A stretch of DNA of 49,585 nucleotides from positions 1 through 49,585 of the forward strand of contig NZ_OAOQ01000023.1 in the NCBI RefSeq assembly GCF_900207575.1, given 5' to 3'. This DNA is from Cereibacter ovatus. Lineage in GTDB: Bacteria > Pseudomonadota > Alphaproteobacteria > Rhodobacterales > Rhodobacteraceae. The notes under the pieces were generated by a model. The model searched no databases, had not been told where the DNA came from, and worked only from the letters and a program-made list of their open reading frames with translations. Position numbers and translations under genes: made by a program. Shown here piece after piece: positions 16,213 to 25,456 of the stretch (the first letter of the stretch is position 1; the number at the start of each line of letters is the position of its first letter).

Positions 16213-17307
16213 ATGATGACAGGCGGCGACTGGAACTGCATCCTGCATGTGGGTGCCGGCAAATGCGGATCTTCCTCGCTTCAGGCGTGCCTGTCGTGGA
16301 CCCCCTTGATCCGGGGACGGGATGGCCGCCATGCCTATTGCGCGATCGGTCCCGAGGGGCAGGTCCTGTCGGGGCGGGCCCTGACGCGGGCGGCGCTGCG
16401 CTCGCCCTTCGGCTTCGTCGCATCGACGGATTTCCGCTCGCACCGCGATATGCCGGGGTCATTCCTTGCGGCCGCACCCGCGTTGCGGCGCATCCTGTGG
16501 ACCGGGCGGCGGCCGATCCTGTCCTGCGAGGGCTGGAACTTTCGCGGGCCGGAATTTGCCCGGCACGACCTTTTGCGCCGGATGGGGCTGCGGGCGCGGG
16601 TTGTGCTGTTCGTGCGCCCGCCGCTGGGTTGGCTGAACAGCGCCTGGTGGCAGTGGCCGGCCTGGTCACGCACGCATGTGGACGACTGGGTGGGCAAGAA
16701 CCTGTTCATGGTCGACTGGGCCCGCCAGATCGAGGAATGGCAGGCGGTGCCCGGCGTGCAGCGCGTCGATGTCCATCTGGCGACCCGGGACGTGGTGTCG
16801 TGCTTCTACCGGCTGCTGGGCGCCCCGGCCCCCGACAGCGCCCGGGTCAACGGCAGCGTGCCCGCCGCCGTCCTGCGCTTCCTGCAACGCAACCGGCAGG
16901 AGTTCCGCCCCGATCCGCACAGTTCGCAGATCGAGTTCGTCCTGTCCCGCCGCGTGGATTTCGGCGCCCTTGATCCGGCGCCCTGGATCCTGCCGCGCCC
17001 CCTGCAAGCGTCGGTTCTGGCGGCGATGGCGCCTTCGGTGGCCCGCCTTGCCACCCATCTTGATCCCGCCGAGGCGGACGAGCTGCACGGCGATCCCCGC
17101 TGGCACAGCGCCGAGGCCTATGCCGACCGCCCGGTCGAACCCGTCGGGCCGCCCGAGGATGCCGGGGGACAGGATGCGCTGATCGCGGCGCTGATCCGGG
17201 CGATCGCGGCGATGGATGCACGGGATCTGGAACGGCTGTCCCCGATATGGTCGCGGGGCCGGCTGCCCGATCGCCTTGGCCGTCTGCTCGGGCGTCCGCC
17301 GGTCTGA
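16213..17307 (+). CDS. Sulfotransferase-like P-loop protein
   Basis: The 364-residue product opens with a PAPS-binding-like loop, HVGAGKCGSSSLQ (residues ~11-23), in the position of the 5'-phosphosulfate loop of sulfotransferases, and contains RARVVLFVRPPLGWLNSAWW, comparable to the 3'-phosphate region of carbohydrate sulfotransferases. It would be cytosolic and act on a sugar or lipid acceptor. Start codon at 16213 follows GAAGGACGG; the next ATG is also possible. It is convergent with the heptose genes, so it is not in their operon, but both concern surface glycans. Assignment rests on motifs only. Confidence 0.6.
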   Translation: MMTGGDWNCILHVGAGKCGSSSLQACLSWTPLIRGRDGRHAYCAIGPEGQVLSGRALTRAALRSPFGFVASTDFRSHRDMPGSFLAAAPALRRILWTGRRPILSCEGWNFRGPEFARHDLLRRMGLRARVVLFVRPPLGWLNSAWWQWPAWSRTHVDDWVGKNLFMVDWARQIEEWQAVPGVQRVDVHLATRDVVSCFYRLLGAPAPDSARVNGSVPAAVLRFLQRNRQEFRPDPHSSQIEFVLSRRVDFGALDPAPWILPRPLQASVLAAMAPSVARLATHLDPAEADELHGDPRWHSAEAYADRPVEPVGPPEDAGGQDALIAALIRAIAAMDARDLERLSPIWSRGRLPDRLGRLLGRPPV

Positions 17308-17316
17308 AACGACCGG
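17299..17316. terminator. Hairpin overlapping the stop of the sulfotransferase-like gene
   Basis: CCGGTC at 17299-17304 and GACCGG at 17311-17316 with a 6-base loop that contains the TGA stop. It sits between convergent genes; no T tract, so moderate support only. Confidence 0.35.
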
Positions 17317-17380
17317 CCGGCCCCGGATCGCATGTTCGGATCCGTCGCGCGTGGCAGCGTCCCTGACCGGAGGGGAGGGC

Positions 17381-18556
17381 CTACAGCCGGTCGCGGATCA
17401 GGGCGGCAAGATCCTGGCCATCGTGCAGCACGCCCGCGATGCCGGCGGCCCGCGCCGCGGCGATGTCGCTGTCCTGGTCGCCGACCAGAAAGCTGCGCCC
17501 GGGGTCCACTGGCCAATGCCGCATCAGGTCAAGGATCATGCCCGGTCCGGGCTTGCGCCAGTCGCAGGCCGCGCGCCAGTGTGCGACGCGGGCTGCGGGA
17601 TGGTGCGGGCAGTAACGGAAATCATCCACATGCGCCCCGGTCGCGGCCAGTTCGGACTGCATCCGGGCATGAAAGGCCCCGATCGCATCCGTGTCATACA
17701 GCCCATGGGCAACGCCGGCCTGATTGGTGACCACGAAGACGAACCACCCCCGGTCGTTGCACAGGCGCACCGCCTCGGGGGCGCCCGGCATCCAGATCAG
17801 ATCCTCGGGCCGGTGGGTATAGCCCGCATCCCGGTTCAGCACGCCGTCGCGGTCGAAGAACACCGCGGGGCGGCGCAGCGGCAGCAGGCTCTGCGCCTCG
17901 GCATAGGCTTCGGGAACCCCGATGTCGATGAAGACCCCGTCGTGAAGTCGGCCGTGCAGCAGCCCCCCCGCGGCAAGCCGGGGCAGCAGGTCGCGTTCGA
18001 ATGACGAGGAGCCGTCGGGCAGATGTTCCGCCGCCTGCCGGTCGATCACATAGACGCCGCCGTTGATCAGGCCGGGGCCCGGGCCTTCGGGCCGCTCGCG
18101 CATCCGCAGGATGCGGTCGCCCGCATCGCGTTCGATCACGCCAAAGCGCGCCGCATCTTCGACCTGGCGCAGCGCCATCGTGGCAAGCCCCCCGGTGCGG
18201 CGATGCGCGACGACAAGATCCAGAACATTGAAATCGAAGAATGAATCGCCGTTCGACATCACGAAGGTTCTGTCCAGCGCGCCCATGTGCATCGCAAGCC
18301 GCAGCGCCCCGCCCGTCCCAAGCGGTTCCGGCTCGGCCAGCACCGTCACCGTGGGGTCCGCGGCGAAATGGGCGGCGATGTCATCCGCCCGGTAGCCTGC
18401 CAGCAGCAGGAAGCGCCGCAGACCGAAGCGGCGCAAATGGGTCAGCAGATGGTCAAGGAACGGCCGCCCCGCCACCGGCAGCATCGGCTTGGGACACCCC
18501 GAGACCAGAGGCCCCAGCCGGGTTCCGAGACCGCCGACAAGAAGGACGCATTGCAT
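17381..18556 (-). CDS. Bifunctional HddC-GmhB: heptose-1-P guanylyltransferase and heptose bisphosphate phosphatase
   Basis: The 391-residue protein is a two-domain fusion. Residues 1-~225 are a sugar-nucleotidyltransferase (GGLGTRLG at 8-15, KPMLPVAGRPFLDHLL, SNGDSFFDFN at ~101-110) of the D-glycero-alpha-D-manno-heptose-1-phosphate guanylyltransferase type. Residues ~230-391 are a HAD phosphatase (FFDRDGVLNRDAGY at 233-246, VTNQAGVAHGLY, zinc-type CPHHP with later H and C residues, KPGPGMI, VGDQDSDIAAA) of the GmhB type. It therefore covers two steps of GDP-heptose synthesis. It is followed upstream in the same direction by gmhA and the damaged hddA, forming an hddA-gmhA-hddC/gmhB operon. 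Confidence 0.85.
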   Translation of the reverse strand: MQCVLLVGGLGTRLGPLVSGCPKPMLPVAGRPFLDHLLTHLRRFGLRRFLLLAGYRADDIAAHFAADPTVTVLAEPEPLGTGGALRLAMHMGALDRTFVMSNGDSFFDFNVLDLVVAHRRTGGLATMALRQVEDAARFGVIERDAGDRILRMRERPEGPGPGLINGGVYVIDRQAAEHLPDGSSSFERDLLPRLAAGGLLHGRLHDGVFIDIGVPEAYAEAQSLLPLRRPAVFFDRDGVLNRDAGYTHRPEDLIWMPGAPEAVRLCNDRGWFVFVVTNQAGVAHGLYDTDAIGAFHARMQSELAATGAHVDDFRYCPHHPAARVAHWRAACDWRKPGPGMILDLMRHWPVDPGRSFLVGDQDSDIAAARAAGIAGVLHDGQDLAALIRDRL

Positions 18557-18573
18557 GGGGCTCTCCGCAAGGT

Positions 18574-19137
18574 TCAGGCCAGGGCCGCCTCGACCAGTTC
18601 GCAGATCGCATGGCCCACGGCGATATGCATCTCCTGGATCCGCGGTGTCTCGTCCGCGGGCACCCGGATGGCGAGATCGGCCCCTTGCGCCAGCGGCCCG
18701 CCCGTCGCCCCGGTCAGTGCGATGGTGGAAAGCCCCATCCGGCGGGCGGCCTCGAAGGCTGCAATCACGTTGCGGCTTCGGCCGCTGGTCGACAACCCCA
18801 CCAGCACGTCGCCCTTGCGCCCCAGGCCACGGATCTGGCGGGCGAAAACCTCGTCGAAGCCATAGTCGTTGCCGATCGCGGTCAGGGTCGAACTGTTCGT
18901 GGTCAGCGCATGGGCCGGCAGGGCCGCGCGCTCGGCCAGAAACCGGCCGAGGAATTCGGCCGCCAGATGCTGGGCGTCGGCAGCCGAGCCGCCATTGCCG
19001 CAGAAATGAACCGTATGCCCCGCCGCCAGCGCCGCCGTCACCATGGCGGCGGCCTGGTCCACCTCAGGGGCAAGGCCCGCGATCCGCGAGAAGCTGGCCA
19101 CCTGGGCTGCCAGGATGTCGGCGGCGCATCGGGTCAT
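18574..19137 (-). CDS. gmhA: Phosphoheptose isomerase (SIS domain)
   Basis: The 187-residue protein converts sedoheptulose 7-phosphate to D-glycero-D-manno-heptose 7-phosphate. SIS motifs are clear: HFCGNGGSAADAQHLAAEF, TTNSSTLTAIGNDYGFDEVF, GLSTSGRSRNVIAAF and the C-terminal IQEMHIAVGHAICELVE. Length is normal for GmhA. The start at 19137 overlaps the stop of the reconstructed hddA frame (ATGA), evidence that the two were translationally coupled. The next gene begins 17 bases downstream. Confidence 0.92.
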   Translation of the reverse strand: MTRCAADILAAQVASFSRIAGLAPEVDQAAAMVTAALAAGHTVHFCGNGGSAADAQHLAAEFLGRFLAERAALPAHALTTNSSTLTAIGNDYGFDEVFARQIRGLGRKGDVLVGLSTSGRSRNVIAAFEAARRMGLSTIALTGATGGPLAQGADLAIRVPADETPRIQEMHIAVGHAICELVEAALA

Positions 19138-20104
19138 GGTTCGACTCCGAACGGGCGAAAGCCCCCGGGGGAAACCATCCACCCCGTCGAGCCTCCGCTG
19201 GAAAAGGAACAGGGCCCGGCCTCGCCGCCAAATCCCCGCAGCGTTTCGATGACGGCGGCGCGATGCAGCGGATCGGCCAGCAGCATCATGAAGCCGCCCC
19301 CCCCCCCGCCCCCGAGATCTTGCCCGCCAGCGCCCCCGCCGCCAGCGCCGCGTCAAGCACCCGGTCGATCTCGGCCGAGCTGACCATCGCCGCGGTGGCC
19401 TTCTTGGCTTCCCAGCTGTGGCGCAGGATCGCCGCTACCGACGAGAGATCGGACCGAAGCAAGGCGGCCTTCATCTCAAGCGCATCGCGCTTCATCAGAT
19501 GCAGTGCTTCGACCGCATCGGGCACATCGCCCGAGATCGCGGCGGTCTGCTTTTCGATGATGTCCGAGGAATAGCGCGACACGCCGGTGAAATACAGCAG
19601 CAGCAACGTCTCAAGCTCGTTGCGCACCACCTCGCGGATTGGCAGCGGATTGACGATCACATGCCCATCCGCGGCAAATTCCATGAAGTTCAACCCGCCA
19701 AAGGCCGCCGCATACTGGTCCTGCGCCCCCCCGGCCATGCCAAGGTCGATGCGCTCGATCCGGTAGGCCAGATGGGCCAGATCATATTCCCCCAGTGGCA
19801 GGCCAAGCCAGGCCCGGAAGGCTTCCAGCATGGCCACGACCAGGGCGGATGACGCCCCGAGCCCCGCCCCCCGCGGGCTGTCGATCGAGGTGATCAGCGT
19901 CAGCGGCAAGGGCCGGCCGCCGTTGTAATCCTGCACGATGCGGTTGTAGAGCCCACGGTGCAGCCGCAGCCCCTCGTCGCAGGGCAGAAACGGGGCGGCT
20001 TCGGTCTCTTCGCTTTCGCCCAGATCGTCGGCGATGAAATGAACCCGGCCGTCCCGCCGCGGGATCACCGTGGCATGGGCAAAGCGGTTGATCGTGACAT
20101 TGAG
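19134..20104 (-). pseudogene. hddA: D-glycero-alpha-D-manno-heptose 7-phosphate kinase (GHMP kinase), 5'-truncated and frameshifted
   Basis: From 20104 the minus frame reads NVTINRFAHATV and continues through the GHMP kinase motif SPRGAGLGASSALVVAML and YRIERIDLGMAGGAQDQYAAAFGG, a good HddA match. Two defects are seen. The N-terminal segment with the sugar-binding GGGTD motif is absent; unrelated sequence begins near 20105. The third GHMP motif (GKISGAGGGGF) is disrupted at a run of 11 identical bases (19297-19307): the frame ends SGAGGGAAS and stops at 19286, while a 9- or 12-base run would restore GGGF and read on to a stop at 19134, overlapping gmhA. The start codon at 20068 (GTG) is only the first available one. 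The run could be phase-variable or a sequencing error, but the missing 5' end is independent of it. Confidence 0.8.
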
Positions 20105-20966
20105 ACGCGAACGTGCTGTTCCCGTTCCGCATCAGGGACGTGCTCTTCACCTTTGCGCACGGGGGATGCATCGGCAGAACCCGGACGATCCTGGTCCGTC
20201 CGCAGCCTTTCCGGGCCAGGCTGTTGCTCGTCTCCGGCCCGATAATGCCGGCAGACGGCGTGAACCCCCTATTACCGGATCCTGAAAAGCCCCACGGGAT
20301 CGACAATCCGGTGCCCCGACACGAAACGCACAGCCCCATGCGGGTGTCGGATGCAAGCGCCCGAACCATCATGACGCGGCTGCGAACTGCCAAGGGGCCC
20401 AGATCGATCCCCTCGCATGGCCAGAGCGGCGGCGCGCACAGGCGCGCATCAGGATCGTGCCGAAACGAGTTCCTGGCGCGCCACGCCCCTGGCTCTGCCA
20501 GGAGCGCAACGAATGGAAGGAAGATCTCCCGCGGCACGAACAACGCCGCCTCGGCGGATCCTGGGACGATCCGGATTTTCTTCGCCCGGATGACACCGTT
20601 CCGGCACCGGACTTTGCTCTCCAACGTGGCAGGCCGGGATGTGGAGTCTCCGGATTTTGGGTAAGCCGCTGGAAACGGCGGGTCGGACCATGCCGAAAGT
20701 TTCTCCTCCCGGAAATCTGGCACCCGGTCGTCCATGGTTCATGTCAATACTTCCGGTCCATCGACGGGCGGGATCACCATGAGGGGTCTGATACCGGAGG
20801 GGGCAGAAAAGTACGCTCTCATCCGCGGGTTGGTTACCGCCTGACCCTGTCCGATGCGGGCTTGCCTCTCTCTAAGAACGGATGTCTGTCCCAACGTACG
20901 TCGACGGCTCCCTGATCTTGGGCCGCCATCTCCAGCATGCTGCACAGGCGCGGCCTGCGGCGCCGT
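20105..20966. other. Unassigned sequence between hddA and IS110 remnant
   Basis: About 860 bases with scattered open frames on both strands, none with recognisable motifs. Lower and patchier GC than the flanking genes. It replaces the 5' end of hddA, so it is probably debris from rearrangement near the neighbouring IS110 remnant. Confidence 0.45.
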
Positions 20967-21600
20967 TCAGGCCGGCAGGGGCGTCTGGCGGGCGATGGCC
21001 CAGATGAAGTCCGCCAGCTCACGCGCGATGGCGGTCAGCACGCGGGGCAACGGCTTGCCCGTCCTCGAGAGGGCGCGGTAGCGCTGGCAGAGCCGGGTCT
21101 GCGCCTTCCAGGCGATGTCGCGATGTGCGACGGCAGTTGCTCGGCGCGCTTGAGGTGACGGTGCGCCTCCCGCGCAGGATGCGGGTAGGACCAGCTGGCC
21201 TCAGGTCGCGCATCGCCTCCTGTTCCTCGTCGGGCGTCCAGATCGGCGTCAACTCGCCCGCGCGCCACAGGTGGGCGAGCATCTCGGCATCGCGCCGGTC
21301 GGTCTTCACCCGGTTGCCGGCCCGCCGCGGAATGAGCGCCGGCGCCACGACGGCGCATTCGAAGCCGAGCTTCGTCAGCAGCCGGTGCAGGCCATAGCCG
21401 CAGGGGCCAGCTTCGTAGCAGAAGACCGGGTTCGATCCCGCCGCCTTCAGCCTCTTCGTCAGGCGCAGCACGGCGTCGGCTGTGTTCGGGATCACCCCGG
21501 AAAACCGGAGTTCTCCATCGCGGCCCTCATCTGCAGTGGCTACGGAGATCGTGTCGGCGTGGACATCCAGCCCGACGTAGGTTGTCTTCGTCATCAGCAT
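20967..21600 (-). pseudogene. IS110 family transposase, internally deleted and frameshifted
   Basis: The N-terminus is intact: after GAAGGAGA comes a start at 21600 (or 21594) and TTYVGLDVHADTISVA, with the DEDD-type residues D (GLDVHAD), E (CYEAGPCGYGLHRLL) and D (VKTDRRDAEMLAHL). The frame is lost after EEQEAMRDLR. A different frame resumes with REAHRHLKRAEQLPS and the C-terminal end is recognisable as ARELADFIWAIA with a stop at 20967. The middle, including the serine-containing C-terminal domain core, is missing, so the protein cannot be active. IS110 elements carry a guide (bridge) RNA in their non-coding end; none can be asserted here. Confidence 0.75.
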
Positions 21601-21837
21601 TCTCCTTCGCAAACCGGTTCAGGTTCGCCAGGAAACCACGTGGCATGACTGCCGACACCGCTCATGGGGGCTAAGAGCGGGAGCTACCGTTTCGGCCCTT
21701 TGCGGACACAACGGGTGGCTTCTGATGCTGCGGCGGGCCCATCGATGAGGATAGTCAGTCGCTCGACTTCATTCTCTGGAGCCAAAGTTCCTGTCCATCG
21801 CGACGGGCGGACTTTGCCGAGGGGAGCAGCCTCCCGA
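21601..21837. other. Non-coding stretch upstream of the IS110 remnant
   Basis: No gene seen. It could include the non-coding left end of the IS110 element and the terminator region of the exporter operon; CCGTT and AACGG arms at about 21689-21717 can pair. No boundary of the IS could be fixed. Confidence 0.35.
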
Positions 21838-22530
21838 TCATGTCTGAACGAGGTGTCCATCGCGCAGGTGGATCAGGCGGTCGAAGCGGTCGAATATCTT
21901 TTCATCATGGGTCACGGTCACGATGCAGGCCTCCTGCTCGGCCGCCAGCTTGCGCAGCAGATCCATCACCAGTTGCGCCCGCTGGCTGTCCAGAGCGGCG
22001 GTCGGCTCATCTGCCAGGATGATCCTGGGCCGGTTCGCCAGCGCCCGCGCAATGGCCACCCGCTGCGCCTCCCCGCCCGACAGATGCGCCGGCTTTTCCC
22101 CGGCGCGATGGCCGACCTCGAGATAGTCCAGCAGTTCGCGCGCCCGGGCCTGGCCCATGGCCGCCGGCGCACCAGCCAGGTCCAGCACCAGTGCGACGTT
22201 TTCGCCGGCTGTCAGAAAGGGCAGCAGGTTGTGTGCCTGAAAGATGAAGCCGATCTTGTCCAGCCGCAGGCGCCGCAGATCGTCGCGCAGCCATCGCCCA
22301 TCGAACACCGTCTCGCCGTCCAGTGCCAACTGTCCGGCCGTAGGGGCGAGGATGCAGCCGATGATGTTCAGCAGCGTCGTTTTGCCGGATCCTGACGGGC
22401 CCAGCAGCGCGATCACCTCTCCGGCCCGCACCTGCAGGTCCACCGAGCGCAGCGCATCGACACGGGTTTCGCCCGCGCCGTAATGCTTGGCCACGCCCTT
22501 CACGTCGATCAGGATGTCCCCCGGCGCCAT
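21838..22530 (-). CDS. ABC transporter ATP-binding protein (DevA/LolD/MacB type)
   Basis: The 230-residue ATPase has all motifs: Walker A GPSGSGKTT, Q-loop FIFQAHNLLP, signature LSGGEAQRVAIARAL, Walker B IILADEPTAALD and the switch histidine in VTVTHD. It belongs to the LolD/MacB/DevA group that partners FtsX-like permeases. The permease stop is one base upstream of its start, and a HlyD-type adaptor precedes that, so it energises a tripartite exporter. Expression is probably under the TetR-like regulator that heads the operon. Confidence 0.9.
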   Translation of the reverse strand: MAPGDILIDVKGVAKHYGAGETRVDALRSVDLQVRAGEVIALLGPSGSGKTTLLNIIGCILAPTAGQLALDGETVFDGRWLRDDLRRLRLDKIGFIFQAHNLLPFLTAGENVALVLDLAGAPAAMGQARARELLDYLEVGHRAGEKPAHLSGGEAQRVAIARALANRPRIILADEPTAALDSQRAQLVMDLLRKLAAEQEACIVTVTHDEKIFDRFDRLIHLRDGHLVQT

Positions 22531-22531
22531 C

Positions 22532-23665
22532 TCAGCCCCCCAGGGCGGTGGCCGGATCCACCTTCATGGCCGCGCGCACCCCAAGGCCCGAGGCAAGGAG
22601 GCAGACCACGAAGATGATCAGCGCCAGCATCATGGCATTGAACGGCTCCAGCAGCACGCGGCGGGGAAAGTTGTCCTTGACCAGCAGGATCAGCGTCAGC
22701 CCGATGCCCCAGCCGCTGAGGCCAAGGATCAGCGCCTGCTGGACGATCAGCCCCACGATGGTGCGGTCCGGTGCGCCGATCAGCTTCAGCGTGGCGATCT
22801 GCTTCAGCTTCTCCATGGTCATGGTATAGATGATCAGCGCGATTACCACGGCGCTGACGGTCAGCAGGATGCCAAGGAACAGCCCGATCTGCCGCCGCGC
22901 CTTGTCCACCACCGAGACGAGCAGGATGTCCTCCTGTTCGGCCTGGGTCAGGGCGGCAAGGTGCTTCCACTGGCGCACCGTGTCGGTCAGCAACGCCACA
23001 TCGGCGCCCGGGGTCACCTGCGCCACCACCGCCGCTACCGAAGCGGTCTTGACCGGAACGGCCCCGCGCGCCGCCTGCACCCGCTCGGCCGCCGGGGCCA
23101 GCTCGGTCTGCAGGGCCAGCGCGTCGGCCAGTGTCACGAACACCGCCGCATCTCCGCCCGAGTTCATCATCCCCTCGACCAGCCCGACCACGGCAAAGCG
23201 GTTGCGGCCCAGCCGGATCGTGTCACCGGGCACAAGTCCGGTCTTGCGGTCGGCGACCAGTTCGAAATGGCTGGTGCCGATCCCGCGGCCCTGAACAATC
23301 CGCTGCGGCCCACCGGGGCGACCGGGTTGGTACCCGATTACATAGAGCCGCAGCGTGCGGCCGGCGTAGGGTGCCTCGACAGTCTGGTAGGTGATGGCAC
23401 CCGCCGCGGCCACGCCGGGCATGCGGGCCACGGCGTCGCGGGTGTCGGCGGGGATGGCGGACGCCTCGGCGAACGGTCCCTGGGTATCGGCCTCGACCAC
23501 CCAGACATCGACGGCAGGGGCGCGGACCACCGCCAGCGCATCCGCAACCAGTCCATTGTAGATGCCGATCATCGCCAGCACCACCGTCATCAGCAGCCCA
23601 AGGCCGAAGCAGGTCAGGACAAAGCGGAACAGGCCGTGACGAATATCCTTGATCGCAAGGTTCAT
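22532..23665 (-). CDS. FtsX-like ABC transporter permease (DevC type)
   Basis: The 377-residue permease has one N-terminal transmembrane helix (FRFVLTCFGLGLLMTVVLAM), a long periplasmic domain, and three C-terminal helices (GLFLGILLTVSAVVIALIIY and following), the MacB/FtsX topology. The motif DRTIVGLIVQQALILGLSGWG is typical of DevC/MacB permeases. It overlaps the adaptor gene by four bases (ATGA). Exported substrate unknown; DevBCA relatives move glycolipids and MacAB relatives move peptides or drugs. Confidence 0.85.
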   Translation of the reverse strand: MNLAIKDIRHGLFRFVLTCFGLGLLMTVVLAMIGIYNGLVADALAVVRAPAVDVWVVEADTQGPFAEASAIPADTRDAVARMPGVAAAGAITYQTVEAPYAGRTLRLYVIGYQPGRPGGPQRIVQGRGIGTSHFELVADRKTGLVPGDTIRLGRNRFAVVGLVEGMMNSGGDAAVFVTLADALALQTELAPAAERVQAARGAVPVKTASVAAVVAQVTPGADVALLTDTVRQWKHLAALTQAEQEDILLVSVVDKARRQIGLFLGILLTVSAVVIALIIYTMTMEKLKQIATLKLIGAPDRTIVGLIVQQALILGLSGWGIGLTLILLVKDNFPRRVLLEPFNAMMLALIIFVVCLLASGLGVRAAMKVDPATALGG

Positions 23666-24804
23666 GGTGTGGCCTCCATGGCGCGGCGGCCGATCCTGGC
23701 GCCTTTCGGAGGCTGCGCCACGATCTGCGCTCCGTCGGGCAGTCCGCCCGTCACCTCGATCCGGCCGCGGTCGTCGCGCGCGCCGAAGGTCACTTCGGCC
23801 CGAGCCAGCCGCCCGTCCTGCACGATCCAGACCGTCCCGCGAAAGCCGTCATAGCCCGAGACCGCCAGTTCCGGGACCATCAGGGCACGCTCGCGCGTTC
23901 CGGTCAGGATGCGGACCTCGGTCTGTTCGCCGAGATACATCGGCTGCGGACAGTCGTCGCAAACAAGCCAGACCCGGCGTTCCTCGTTTGCCCTGTCACT
24001 CTCCAGGCCGATGCGGGCGATGTTGCCGTGGAATTCCGACGCCGGCTGCGAACGCAGACGAATGCTGCCGGGCTGGCCCAGGGCCAGCTGGCCGGCGCGC
24101 TCTTCGTCGACATAGGCCTGGATCCAGACCGTCGCAGGGTCGATCAGGGTGAAGATCGGATCACCCGCCTTGACCACCGTGCCGGGCTCGACATGCCGGG
24201 CCACGACCACCGCATCATAGGGCGCCACGAGGCGGTGATGCGCAAGAAGCGTTTCTTCCAGCCGCAGTGCCGCGGCGGCATCCTCGCCTTGCGCGCGGAT
24301 CACCGCCAGATCCGCCTCTGCCACCATCAGGTCGGCACGGGCCACGGCTTCGTCACGTCCGGCCTCTTCGGCACGCTGAACCGAGGCGACATCCCGCCTG
24401 GCAAGATCCTGCTGCCGCCCGTTTGCCGCCTCTCGCTGCGCCAGCATGGCGCGGGCGCGGATCACCGCCGCTTCGGCCCTGGTCCGTGCCGCGGCATTCG
24501 CCACGACCGCGGCCCTGGCGCGCGCGACACGAGCCTCCTGTTCGGCCGGATTCAGCGAGGCAAGATCCTGACCTTTCGTCACCCGGTCTCCGGCATCGGC
24601 CGAGAGCGAGATCATCGCCGCCCCCACTTCGAAGCCGACCCGGCTGAGCACGCGCGCCTCGACGGTGCCCAAGCCATAGATGCGCAACGGGACGTCGGTT
24701 TCCGGCCGCGCCACTGGCACCGGGATCGGCCGGTTGGTCAGCACCATGGTGCCCGCACCCAGGACCATCACCGCGACCACTCCCAGGATCCATGTCTTGC
24801 GCAT
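23662..24804 (-). CDS. HlyD/MFP family periplasmic adaptor subunit (DevB type)
   Basis: The 380-residue adaptor has a single N-terminal anchor (ILGVVAVMVLGAGTMVL), a lipoyl-like half (VGAAMISLSADAGDRVTKGQ), a long alanine/arginine-rich coiled-coil hairpin (residues ~105-200), then LVAPYDAVVVARHVEPGTVV and beta-barrel segments. Such adaptors link the inner-membrane ABC transporter to an outer-membrane channel, which is not encoded nearby. It starts three bases after the stop of the regulator, within one operon. Confidence 0.85.
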   Translation of the reverse strand: MRKTWILGVVAVMVLGAGTMVLTNRPIPVPVARPETDVPLRIYGLGTVEARVLSRVGFEVGAAMISLSADAGDRVTKGQDLASLNPAEQEARVARARAAVVANAAARTRAEAAVIRARAMLAQREAANGRQQDLARRDVASVQRAEEAGRDEAVARADLMVAEADLAVIRAQGEDAAAALRLEETLLAHHRLVAPYDAVVVARHVEPGTVVKAGDPIFTLIDPATVWIQAYVDEERAGQLALGQPGSIRLRSQPASEFHGNIARIGLESDRANEERRVWLVCDDCPQPMYLGEQTEVRILTGTRERALMVPELAVSGYDGFRGTVWIVQDGRLARAEVTFGARDDRGRIEVTGGLPDGAQIVAQPPKGARIGRRAMEATP

Positions 24805-24807
24805 CGT

Positions 24808-25404
24808 TCATGCCTCCCGCGTGGCCAGCAGCCGCAACTGCACGTCAAGCATCCGCAGCCCTTCATCCCGGATCGGGAAAGCGCGTGCCCCGAGCGTCCA
24901 ACGGATCGCCACCCCCTGGACAAGCGACGTCAAGAGCATCGCTGCATCATCCGGCGCCACGTCGGTGCGCAGCGCCTTCTGCTGCTGGCCGGCGGCAATC
25001 TCGCGTCTCAGATGTCCATGAAAGGCCATCAGTCGGCCAGCGAAGGCCATGCGAAGCTCAGCGTTCTCCACGTTCAACTCACGTGAAAAAAGCAGCATGG
25101 GCAGCGCCGGCGTGGCTGCAATCCGCTCCAGCTGAGCGGCGATGACGGCCTTGATCCGGTCAACCGGAAGGCTGTGACCGGTCAACGCCGCATCCCAGGC
25201 CCGGGTCATGGCCTCGGCAACAGAAGCCGCCACGGCCTGCCACAGCGCCGCCTTCGTGGGAAAGTGCCGGAACAGCGCTGCCTGGGTAATGCCGATCTCG
25301 GCGGTCACGGCGCCGGTTGTCACGCGGTCAGGCCCGATCCGGTCGGCCAGGCTCAGGACGGTGTCCACGATCTCCGCTTTTCGCAGATCCGACGACTTTC
25401 GCAT
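24808..25404 (-). CDS. TetR/AcrR family transcriptional regulator
   Basis: A 198-residue TetR-type repressor: N-terminal HTH (VTTGAVTAEIGITQAALFRHFPTKAALWQAVA, residues ~28-60) and a divergent ligand-binding C-terminal part. It is the first gene of the exporter operon, so it likely represses its own transcription and that of the transporter until a ligand, perhaps the exported compound, binds. A palindrome suited to it lies 16 bases upstream of its start. Confidence 0.9.
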   Translation of the reverse strand: MRKSSDLRKAEIVDTVLSLADRIGPDRVTTGAVTAEIGITQAALFRHFPTKAALWQAVAASVAEAMTRAWDAALTGHSLPVDRIKAVIAAQLERIAATPALPMLLFSRELNVENAELRMAFAGRLMAFHGHLRREIAAGQQQKALRTDVAPDDAAMLLTSLVQGVAIRWTLGARAFPIRDEGLRMLDVQLRLLATREA

Positions 25405-25419
25405 GCTTCAACCATAATA

Positions 25420-25437
25420 AGTAATCGCTCACTTACT
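25420..25437. promoter_or_regulatory. Probable TetR-type operator
   Basis: AGTAA at 25420 and TTACT ending at 25437 form an inverted repeat with an 8-base spacer in an AT-rich island just upstream of the TetR gene. Size and position fit autoregulation. Confidence 0.5.
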
Positions 25438-25456
25438 GCACGGTGGCGGGTGAAGG

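Noticed and set aside
21601-21760. IS110 bridge RNA
   Set aside because: Possible by family knowledge, but the element is decayed, its ends could not be located and no convincing conserved two-loop structure could be shown by eye.
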